DNA from: Acidobacteriota bacterium
GTDB lineage: Bacteria > Acidobacteriota > Terriglobia > Acidiferrales > UBA7541
Assembly: GCA_013289695.1 (NCBI GenBank)
Contig: JABCZK010000048.1
Span: 1-32,777, forward strand
Direction of reading: 5' to 3'
Length of the DNA stretch: 32,777 nt
How positions within the stretch are numbered: the first letter of the stretch is position 1; every line of letters begins with the position of its first letter. Below, piece by piece: positions 23,946-30,561 of the stretch. Position numbers and translations under genes: made by a program. Below the pieces are notes generated by a model. It searched no databases, was not told where the DNA came from, and saw only the letters and a list, made by a program, of their open reading frames with translations.

Positions 23946-24617
23946 ATGTTCACGGGCATCACCGAACAAGTAGGAAAAATCGAATCCCTAGAGCACGCGC
24001 CAGACGGCGGCCGCCTCCGCATAAGTTTTGCCAACTCAGCCGCCTCTGCATCCGACTCCACCATCGCGGCCTCAACAAAACTCGGCGACAGCATCTCCGT
24101 AAACGGCTGCTGCCTAACCGTAGTCGATTTCGACGAGCACGGATTCGCCGCCGATCTCTCCGGCGAAACTCTGCGCCGCACCAACTTCGGCGAAAAAAAA
24201 TCCGGCCACCTCGTCAATCTCGAACGTCCGCTCTCCGCCGGCGCCCGCCTCGGCGGACATTTCATGCAAGGGCATGTTGACGGAATCGGCCGCGTCACCC
24301 GGCTCGTCCCCGAAGGTGAAAATTGGTGGCTCTCCGTGCGCGTCCCGCAAGATCTCCGCCGCTACGTCGCCGAAAAAGGTTCCATCGCCCTCGATGGCAT
24401 CAGCCTCACCGCCGCCCGCTGGCACGAAGGCATCGCCGACATCGCCGTCATTCCCTTTACCTACTCGCACACCAACCTGCGCTCGATGTCCGTCAATGAC
24501 GCCATCAACGTCGAAACCGACGTCCTAGCCAAATACGTGGAAAGCCTGCTGCGCCACGAAAAATCGCAACCCGCGTCGCACCTCACCGTAAAGCATCTCG
24601 TCGAGGAAGGTTTCTGA
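23946..24617 (+). CDS. ribE: Riboflavin synthase, alpha subunit
   Basis: Converts two molecules of 6,7-dimethyl-8-ribityllumazine into riboflavin. The 223-aa protein has the two tandem lumazine-binding domains. The N-terminal signature MFTGITEQVGKI opens the first, with SISVNGCCLTVVDF and LSGETLRRTNFG. The second starts near residue 100 (GGHFMQGHVDGIGRV) and contains SIALDGISLTAARW and NVETDVLAKYVE. The length is usual. It is likely co-transcribed with ribD. The symbol follows the common ribE/ribC usage. Confidence 0.96.
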   Translation: MFTGITEQVGKIESLEHAPDGGRLRISFANSAASASDSTIAASTKLGDSISVNGCCLTVVDFDEHGFAADLSGETLRRTNFGEKKSGHLVNLERPLSAGARLGGHFMQGHVDGIGRVTRLVPEGENWWLSVRVPQDLRRYVAEKGSIALDGISLTAARWHEGIADIAVIPFTYSHTNLRSMSVNDAINVETDVLAKYVESLLRHEKSQPASHLTVKHLVEEGF

Positions 24618-24685
24618 TGCGCGATCGCCACCTCGAATTCAATCGTTTCCTGTTTGCGATGACGCCCGCACGCGACCACCGTAGG

Positions 24686-24713
24686 GGCGGGTCCCGCGCC
24701 TGCGGGACCCGCC
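24686..24713. terminator. 12-bp GC hairpin after riboflavin synthase (terminator or repeat)
   Basis: GGCGGGTCCCGC pairs perfectly with GCGGGACCCGCC across the loop GCCT. It is followed by CGCTTTT, a weak T-run, and lies about 70 bases after the riboflavin synthase stop, so it could terminate that transcript. An imperfect inverted copy lies at 19484-19520, which argues that it is a dispersed repeat first and a terminator only by location. Confidence 0.5.
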
Positions 24714-24773
24714 CGCTTTTCCGCCAGCCTATCCGCTCGCGCACGCTCCAATCCCATCCGCGTCACGCCTCGA

Positions 24774-25943
24774 ATGACTGACCGCAAGACCTACGACGTC
24801 GCTGTAATCGGCGCCGGGGTCTTCGGCGCATGGATCGCCTACTATCTCGCAAAATCCGGCTCCTCCGTCGCGCTGCTCGATGCCTACGGCCCAGCCAACT
24901 CCCGCGCCAGCTCCGGCGGCGAATCGCGTATCATCCGCATGGGCTACGGCGCGGACGATATCTACACGCGCTGGTCCCTGCGCGCGCTCCCCCGCTGGAA
25001 AGAAATCTTCGCCCAGGCCGGCCGCCCCGAATTATTTCAGCCAACCGGTGTCCTGTGGATCGCCCATGATAAATATCCCTACGCGATGGACACTCTGACG
25101 GCTCTGCAAAATCACAAAATCCCTCACGAGCGCCTCTCGCTCATGGGCCTGCGCAAGCACTACCCGCAAATCTCATTTGACGACAACGCGTGGGGCATCC
25201 TCGAACCCGAAAGCGGCGTCCTGATGGCCCGCCGCGCCGTGCAAACCGTCGTCGAAGAGTCGCAGAAAATCGGCGTGCAATATCGCGCCGCCGCCGCGCT
25301 CGCACCTCGCGGCGAAGGCCGCGTCACATCGCTGATGACCAGCCACGGCGAAACGATTTCCGCCGGGGCTTTCGTATATGCTTGCGGCCCCTGGCTCGCC
25401 AAACTTTTCCCCGATCTCCTGGGCCAGCGCATCTTCGTCTCGCGCCAGGAAATTGTTTTTTTCGGAGTCCCGCAAGGCGAAAATCTCTTTCGGCAAGAAG
25501 CCCTGCCCACCTGGCTCTATCTACAGGACGAGTTTTACGGCATGCCCGACCTGGAAAATCGCGGCCTGAAAGTTGCCGACGACCATCACGGCGCGCCGGT
25601 CGATCCCGACACGCAATCCCGCGTCGCCAGCGTCGCCGCCGTAGCATCCGCGCGCGAATTCGTCGCCCGCCGCTTCCCTGCCCTGAAAAACGCCCCTGTC
25701 GTCGAAACGCGCGTCTGCCAATACGAAAACACTTCCAACGGAGATTTTCTGATCGATCAGCACCCGGATTTTCAAAACGTCTGGCTGGTCGGCGGCGGCT
25801 CAGGCCACGGCTTCAAGCACGGCCCATCGGTCGGAGAATACGTGGAAGGCCGCGTAACCGAATCCACTAGCGCAGAAAACAAAATCGAACCGCGCTTCTC
25901 GCTATCCACAAAACAAACCACGCAAGGCCGCAAGATCCACTAA
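24774..25943 (+). CDS. Monomeric sarcosine oxidase-like FAD amine oxidoreductase
   Basis: A 389-aa flavoprotein of the DAO/MSOX family. The FAD-binding GAGVFG is at residues 13-18 after a beta strand, and the family stretch ASSGGESRIIRMGYG follows at about 45. Cys315 in the context RVCQYENTSNGDF matches, in position and surroundings, the cysteine that binds flavin covalently in monomeric sarcosine oxidase and N-methyltryptophan oxidase. GGGSGHGFKHGPSVGE closes the FAD site. It should oxidise a secondary or N-methyl amine (such as an N-methyl amino acid) with oxygen, releasing H2O2; the exact substrate is not determined. Its stop is only 10 bases from the convergent stop of an APC amino-acid permease, which fits an amino-acid-derived substrate. 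Confidence 0.9.
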   Translation: MTDRKTYDVAVIGAGVFGAWIAYYLAKSGSSVALLDAYGPANSRASSGGESRIIRMGYGADDIYTRWSLRALPRWKEIFAQAGRPELFQPTGVLWIAHDKYPYAMDTLTALQNHKIPHERLSLMGLRKHYPQISFDDNAWGILEPESGVLMARRAVQTVVEESQKIGVQYRAAAALAPRGEGRVTSLMTSHGETISAGAFVYACGPWLAKLFPDLLGQRIFVSRQEIVFFGVPQGENLFRQEALPTWLYLQDEFYGMPDLENRGLKVADDHHGAPVDPDTQSRVASVAAVASAREFVARRFPALKNAPVVETRVCQYENTSNGDFLIDQHPDFQNVWLVGGGSGHGFKHGPSVGEYVEGRVTESTSAENKIEPRFSLSTKQTTQGRKIH

Positions 25944-25953
25944 TCTCGCCAGT

Positions 25954-27417
25954 TTATCGCGCCCCGGCTTCCCTCGCCTTCGCACGCGCCCCGCGATAAT
26001 AAAGCATCAACCCAAACAAAATCGCGAACGCGCTTCCGCCCGCCAGTTTCCCCTCGAACACCCACTTATTCGCCGCTTCCGCCGGCGGAATCAACGACAG
26101 CACAATCCCGCCCAGCACAACCGTGAATCCCAATATCCCCATCAGCCAAACTCCAACTTTTCCACCGGGAATCAAAACCTGATTCTGGTTCGCCCCACGG
26201 TCCGAGCGATAAGCCAACCTGATCACCGCGCCGTACATATACAAGAACGGTACAAAATAAAGTATCGTCCCCGCATCCACCAATTCCTGATACGCAGTAT
26301 TCGGACTGTCGCTAATCTGCCCCAGTATCAGCACGATTCCAGTGGCAAAAGCCTGCACCAAAATCGCCACCCACGGCGTCTTCCACTTCGGATGAATCCG
26401 CCCAAAAACCGCCGGCAAATAGCGGTCAATCCCCACCACAAACGGCACACGCGCCACTCCCGCCACCGTCCCTCCGACGCCTCCCGCATTCCCCACCGTC
26501 ACCAAAATCGCCGCAATCACGCCAAACAAAACAATTCGCAGCATCATCGAGCCGGAGGTTAGAGCTTGGAACACTCCGCTCTTCGGATCCACGGCATCGG
26601 CAGGCAACATGGACAGCACCGCGAACGTTCCCGCGATGTAAATCAACGCAATTAAAATCCCGGAGCCAAAAATCGCGCGCGGCAAAGTTTTCTGCGGGTT
26701 GCGCACCTCTTCGCTCATCGTCGCGCAAAGCTCCAGCCCCACAAACGCAAACGCAATCTGCGGCCAGAAATTCACCGTGCCCCAATCCCACGTGGGCATC
26801 ATGTTCCGCCAAGTAAAATGCGTCACCGAGCCATGCGCGTGCCACAAATACGCCGCCATTCCCACCAGCATCAGCAGCGGCACGTAAGTCGAAACCGCGC
26901 CCACGTTTTGCAGCCACTTGCCGATATTCAAGCCGACGATGTTCAGCGCCACAGCCACAAAAAGTAATCCGAACGATCCCGCCACCAGAAACGTGCGGTC
27001 CTGCGCCAAGTACGCCGTCCCGCCTCCGCCGATATATGCGGCCATCGCCGCGCTGGCCATCAGCAGCGCCGGAAAATAAAAAAACGTGTACACCCAGTAC
27101 GTCCATCCCGCGATAAATCCGTGAAAATCTCCAAACGCTTCCTTCGACCAAACGTACAATCCGCCCTCTTCCGGAAACCGCGTGGACAATTCCACAATTA
27201 CGAATGTCGTCGGCAGGAAAAAGAACAGCGCGGCAAATACCCACAAGCTGATGGAAGAAGTGCCGTTGTGCGCCGCCGCTGCAATCCAGCGCGGCCCCAG
27301 CACCGCTCCGATATTGAACAGCAGCACGTCCCAGAATCCCATCACGCGCCGCAGCTGGGATTTCGGGTCGCCGCCTTGCGCTGCCGGCGCGCCCGTTGCC
27401 GAGGGATTTTGGCTCAC
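25954..27417 (-). CDS. APC-superfamily amino acid permease
   Basis: A 487-aa inner-membrane transporter with about 12-14 hydrophobic helices. The first helix reads FWDVLLFNIGAVLGPRWI, the position of the glycine-rich substrate loop; PRW replaces the usual small residues after the second glycine. FPEEGGLYVWSKEAFGDFHGF and the QIAFAFVGLELCATMSEE stretch are typical of the family, and VRNPQKTLPRAI follows. Amino acids or amines are the likely cargo. The ATG overlaps the stop of the MlaF-like ATPase gene by four bases, so it is the last gene of the mobA operon. The ATPase is not expected to power this permease, because APC carriers are secondary transporters. Confidence 0.92.
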   Translation of the reverse strand: MSQNPSATGAPAAQGGDPKSQLRRVMGFWDVLLFNIGAVLGPRWIAAAAHNGTSSISLWVFAALFFFLPTTFVIVELSTRFPEEGGLYVWSKEAFGDFHGFIAGWTYWVYTFFYFPALLMASAAMAAYIGGGGTAYLAQDRTFLVAGSFGLLFVAVALNIVGLNIGKWLQNVGAVSTYVPLLMLVGMAAYLWHAHGSVTHFTWRNMMPTWDWGTVNFWPQIAFAFVGLELCATMSEEVRNPQKTLPRAIFGSGILIALIYIAGTFAVLSMLPADAVDPKSGVFQALTSGSMMLRIVLFGVIAAILVTVGNAGGVGGTVAGVARVPFVVGIDRYLPAVFGRIHPKWKTPWVAILVQAFATGIVLILGQISDSPNTAYQELVDAGTILYFVPFLYMYGAVIRLAYRSDRGANQNQVLIPGGKVGVWLMGILGFTVVLGGIVLSLIPPAEAANKWVFEGKLAGGSAFAILFGLMLYYRGARAKAREAGAR

Positions 27418-28181
27418 TCGTTGGCGTCCAACGCGGGAATTAATTCATCCTGCGCGAGAAAATTTCGCAGAAACGGCTCCTTGGAATTTTCCAGTTCCTT
27501 CCACGTGCCGAAAAATCCCACCCGCCCTTCCTGCAGGAAAAGTATGCGATCCGCCAATTTCCTGGCCAGGTGCGTGTCGTGCGTCACCACGATCGATGTC
27601 TTGCGCAGTCTCGCCTTCAATTTTGCGATCAGATCGCTGATATGCGCCGCCATCAGCGGATCTACCATCGTAGTCGGCTCGTCGTACAGTATCGCGTCCG
27701 GATCTTCCGCCAGGGCGCGCGCGATCGCCACGGCGCGTTTCGCTCCGGTGCTCAAATCCGACGGCAAGTGATCAGCGAATTCCGCGACCTCCAGCTCCTT
27801 CATCAGCTCTTGCACCGTAGCGTCGATTTTTTCCGGCGCTTCCGGCTCGCCGCGGCTCTCCAGCGGAAACGCCACGTTCTCCTCCACCGTCAACGAATCG
27901 AATAGCGCCCCCGACTGAAACACCATCGTCACCCGTCGCCGGATTTTCGAAAATTGCGCTTCCGTCCAGTTCGTCACGTCCTGCCCGGCCACAATAATGC
28001 GCCCCGAATCCGGCGCCAGAAATCCCAGCAGCAATTTTAGCGACACCGATTTCCCCACGCCGCTGCGCCCCATGATCACCGCCGTCTCGCCCTGCTCCAC
28101 AAAGAAGCTGACGTCCTTCAGCACGGCGTTATCGTCAAACGCCTTGCAAACATTTTTGAATTCAAAATAATGGTCGCTCAT
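27414..28181 (-). CDS. MlaF-like ABC transporter ATPase with altered signature
   Basis: A 255-aa ABC ATPase closest to MlaF/Mkl, the ATPase of MCE-type lipid transporters. Walker A GRSGVGKS is at residues 38-45 and Walker B AILYDEP at 163-169. The signature is LSTGAKRAVAIARA at 143 rather than LSGGM/Q, and the D-loop region is PTTMVDP rather than PTTGLDP; both look like subfamily traits rather than decay, since all other motifs are intact. No MlaE permease or MCE substrate-binding gene is in the window. The gene overlaps mobA upstream and the APC permease downstream by four bases each. Its permease partner must be encoded elsewhere, or it has another role. Confidence 0.9.
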   Translation of the reverse strand: MSDHYFEFKNVCKAFDDNAVLKDVSFFVEQGETAVIMGRSGVGKSVSLKLLLGFLAPDSGRIIVAGQDVTNWTEAQFSKIRRRVTMVFQSGALFDSLTVEENVAFPLESRGEPEAPEKIDATVQELMKELEVAEFADHLPSDLSTGAKRAVAIARALAEDPDAILYDEPTTMVDPLMAAHISDLIAKLKARLRKTSIVVTHDTHLARKLADRILFLQEGRVGFFGTWKELENSKEPFLRNFLAQDELIPALDANE

Positions 28182-28810
28182 TTTTCCGCGCGCCCGGCAA
28201 ATTTTGCCTTGGCTTCTTCATAATCCGCCGGCGTGTTCACATTCTTGAATAGGAACCCGCCGGAATCAAAGCCTTTCCATTCCGCAGGTTCTATCACTTC
28301 CACACGCAATTCCGCGAGCCCGTCAGTCACCTTGCGTACGCCCAGCTCCAGCGCCCGCCGCATCGCCGGCTCGCCGCCTGTGTGATACATCGCGCAAAGC
28401 GGCTCCGCTCCGCGCTTACTCGCAGGCCCCAGATTCATCGCTACCACGGCCTCTGCCTCGGAATCCCGCGCCCGCTGCAACAAATACTCCAGCCACTCGC
28501 GCGTCAAATACGGCAAATCGCACGCCCCAATTAAATTCCAATCGGCCTCCGACGCGCGCAACGCCGTCGCAATCCCACCCAGCGGCCCGCAACCCGGCCA
28601 ATCATCCGCAATCGCGCGCAACCCCAGCCCGCGATATTTTTCCGGCGTCCCCACCACCACCGCCGGCGCACCCACCACCGATTCCACCAATCGCGCCGCC
28701 CGCACGATCATCGGCACGCCCGCAATCTCCAGCAAGCCCTTATCCACACCCATCCGCGAACTTTCCCCACCCGCCAAAATAAATCCCGCAACCGATCCCC
28801 CATCACTCAT
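28178..28810 (-). CDS. mobA: Molybdenum cofactor guanylyltransferase MobA
   Basis: MobA attaches GMP to molybdopterin to form the bis-MGD cofactor. The 210-aa protein has the nucleotidyltransferase signature FILAGGESSRMGVDKGLL at residues 10-27, then DDWPGCGPLGGIATAL, the metal site GACDLPYL, and the acceptor-side FKNVNTPADY near the end. GAGGTG lies five bases before the ATG. It is the first gene of a minus-strand operon with the MlaF-like ATPase and the APC permease, which have no known connection to molybdenum. No other moa/mob genes lie in the window. Confidence 0.94.
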   Translation of the reverse strand: MSDGGSVAGFILAGGESSRMGVDKGLLEIAGVPMIVRAARLVESVVGAPAVVVGTPEKYRGLGLRAIADDWPGCGPLGGIATALRASEADWNLIGACDLPYLTREWLEYLLQRARDSEAEAVVAMNLGPASKRGAEPLCAMYHTGGEPAMRRALELGVRKVTDGLAELRVEVIEPAEWKGFDSGGFLFKNVNTPADYEEAKAKFAGRAEK

Positions 28811-28848
28811 GTGTGCACCTCAATGCCACAATCGAACTTAGGACGTGG

Positions 28849-28883
28849 CATCCCGAGCCCGCGACGGCGGGTGAGGGGTCTGC
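28849..28883. repeat. CATCC...GGGTCTGC hairpin repeat, copy 2
   Basis: CATCCCGAGCCCGCGACGGC followed by GGGTGAGGGGTCTGC matches the copy at 11512-11547, with substitutions that keep the CCCGC/GCGGG stem. It lies upstream of mobA and directly next to the heptad array. Confidence 0.6.
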
Positions 28884-28894
28884 TTTTCTTTCGC

Positions 28895-28929
28895 CACTCG
28901 TCACTCGTCACTGGTCACTGGTCACCGCC
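28895..28929. repeat. CACTNNN heptad array, block 2 type, locus 2
   Basis: Five heptamers: CACTCGT, CACTCGT, CACTGGT, CACTGGT, CACCGCC, then TCTT. It corresponds to 21555-21589 and is here placed before the other block. Confidence 0.8.
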
Positions 28930-28938
28930 TCTTCTAGC

Positions 28939-28966
28939 CACTAATCACTAGACACTAGCCACTGCC
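28939..28966. repeat. CACTNNN heptad array, block 1 type, locus 2
   Basis: Four heptamers: CACTAAT, CACTAGA, CACTAGC, CACTGCC, then TTTTT. It corresponds to 21474-21501. The spacer 28811-29050 between mobA and the response regulator contains no gene apart from these repeats and a pyrimidine-rich stretch. Confidence 0.8.
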
Positions 28967-29050
28967 TTTTTGCCCAACCGCCGCTCTCAATCGAGCAACC
29001 ATCCCCCGCTTCCTGCGCCTCCTTGACTTCCTCTGCTCTGTTTACCTCCT

Positions 29051-30442
29051 CTATTTTCCGGGCCGCTGAATTCCGAGTTCGCGAAGTTTCTCCTGCAAAC
29101 TCTGGCGATGCAACCCCACCTCCGCCGCCGTCTGCGACACATTCCAATGGTGCTCTTCCAGCTTCCGCCGCAGATAAACAATCTCAAACTGCCGCTTGGC
29201 CTCGCGAAAATCCGGCTCGCCCAAAAACGAATCGTCCCCCGGCTTTTTCGCAGCGCGACCCGCTGCGGCTGCGTCGGCGTATTCGCGAATCTCTTCCGGC
29301 AAATCCAGCGAAGTAATTTCGTCGCCGTCGCACAACACCAGCGAGCGTTCCAGCGCGTTGCGCAATTCCCGCACGTTCCCCGGCCAATCGTAGCGCCGCA
29401 GCAAGCTCATCGCTTCCGGGGTAACGTCGGCGCGCTGCTGGTGCCGCGCCCCCAGCTGCAACAGAAGCGCATCCACCAGCATCGCCAGATCCTCTTTATG
29501 CGAGCGCAAAGGCGGCAGCTGCAAAGTCACCACCCGCAGCCGATAATATAAATCCTCGCGAAAACGCCCCGCCGCAATTTCCCCCGGCAAATCCCGATGC
29601 GTCGCGCTGATCACCCGCACATCCACATCCACCGAGTGCGAACCTCCCAGCCGCTCGATCTTGCGATTCTCGACCGCGCGCAGCACCTTCGCCTGCGTCA
29701 CCGAGTTCATGTCCCCGATTTCATCCAGAAAAATCGTTCCGCCCGACGCCAGCTCGAACTTCCCCTTGCGCTGCTGCGCCGCCCCGGTAAACGCTCCGCG
29801 CTCGTATCCAAACAATTCCGATTCGATCAAATTTTCCGGCAGTGCCGCGCAATTCACCGCCACAAACGCCCGGCCGCGCCGCGCCGACCGCTCGTGAATT
29901 TCCTGCGCCAGCAAATCCTTCCCGGTGCCGCTTTCGCCCAAAATCAAAACCGTCGCATCCGTCGCCGCCACGCGCTCCGCCATCTCAAAAACGCGCCGCA
30001 TCGCGTCCGAAGCCCCGAGCAACCGCCCGAATTGCCCGTCTGCCACCAACTCGCGCCGCAGACGCGTGTTTTCTTCCGCCAATTCCGAAAGGCGCAGCAA
30101 GTTCGCCACGCGCCGGCGCAACTCCTCGATGTCGAATCCCTTCACTATGTAATCCGCGGCTCCGCTCTGTAGCGCTTCGACCGCAGTCTTCGCCGTATCC
30201 AAAGCCGAAACCACCAGCACCGGCATCTCGTGCCCGTTTTCACGCAACCACCGCAAAAACGAAATCCCATCCTCGCCCGGCATCACCAAATCCAAAAGAA
30301 TCAAATCCGGCGCCGAGGCTGCCAGAGCCTCACGCGCCGCCGCAGCCGACCCCGCCTCGATCACCTTATATTGTTTCTCGAGCGCCCGCCCCGTCCCATA
30401 ACGCGCCGCGCTCTCGTCATCCACCAACAAAATTGTTCGCAT
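29051..30442 (-). CDS. NtrC-family sigma-54-dependent response regulator
   Basis: A 463-aa activator from ATG 30440-30442, supported by AAAGGA seven bases upstream; a longer frame (to 30565) would run through an intergenic repeat. The receiver domain (about 3-118) has the acid pair DD (8-9), the phospho-acceptor Asp51 (LLDLVMP) and Lys in DYIVKGFD. The AAA+ domain (about 138-375) has GESGTGKD, GAFTGA (the sigma-54 contact loop) and FLDEIGDM. The C-terminal Fis-type helix-turn-helix reads NVSQTAAEVGLHRQSLQEKL. It should activate sigma-54 promoters after phosphorylation by the kinase encoded just upstream. Targets are unknown. Confidence 0.95.
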   Translation of the reverse strand: MRTILLVDDESAARYGTGRALEKQYKVIEAGSAAAAREALAASAPDLILLDLVMPGEDGISFLRWLRENGHEMPVLVVSALDTAKTAVEALQSGAADYIVKGFDIEELRRRVANLLRLSELAEENTRLRRELVADGQFGRLLGASDAMRRVFEMAERVAATDATVLILGESGTGKDLLAQEIHERSARRGRAFVAVNCAALPENLIESELFGYERGAFTGAAQQRKGKFELASGGTIFLDEIGDMNSVTQAKVLRAVENRKIERLGGSHSVDVDVRVISATHRDLPGEIAAGRFREDLYYRLRVVTLQLPPLRSHKEDLAMLVDALLLQLGARHQQRADVTPEAMSLLRRYDWPGNVRELRNALERSLVLCDGDEITSLDLPEEIREYADAAAAGRAAKKPGDDSFLGEPDFREAKRQFEIVYLRRKLEEHHWNVSQTAAEVGLHRQSLQEKLRELGIQRPGK

Positions 30443-30472
30443 CAACCAGTCCTTTGCAACAAGAAGCCTTCG

Positions 30473-30510
30473 TAGCGGCGGCCTTTTCGCCGAGCCTTTG
30501 ACTTCTTTGG
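30473..30510. repeat. TAGCGGC...TTTGAC hairpin repeat, copy C
   Basis: TAGCGGC, an inner GGCC-TTTT-CGCC hairpin-like centre, then GAGCCTTTGACTTCTTTGG. Both ends match copy A2 (8591-8629). It fills the 119-base gap between the kinase stop and the response-regulator start. Confidence 0.65.
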
Positions 30511-30561
30511 CCGCACTCAGCCCGATCCGACGTCCGTTCCAGCGCGTCGCAAACGCAAAAG

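Noticed and set aside
24681..24715. GTAGGGGCGGG resembling part of an FMN aptamer
   Set aside because: It lies after, not before, the riboflavin genes, and is explained by a perfect 12-bp hairpin repeat.
27414..28181. ABC ATPase and APC permease as one transporter
   Set aside because: APC carriers are secondary transporters, so the overlap indicates shared expression only.
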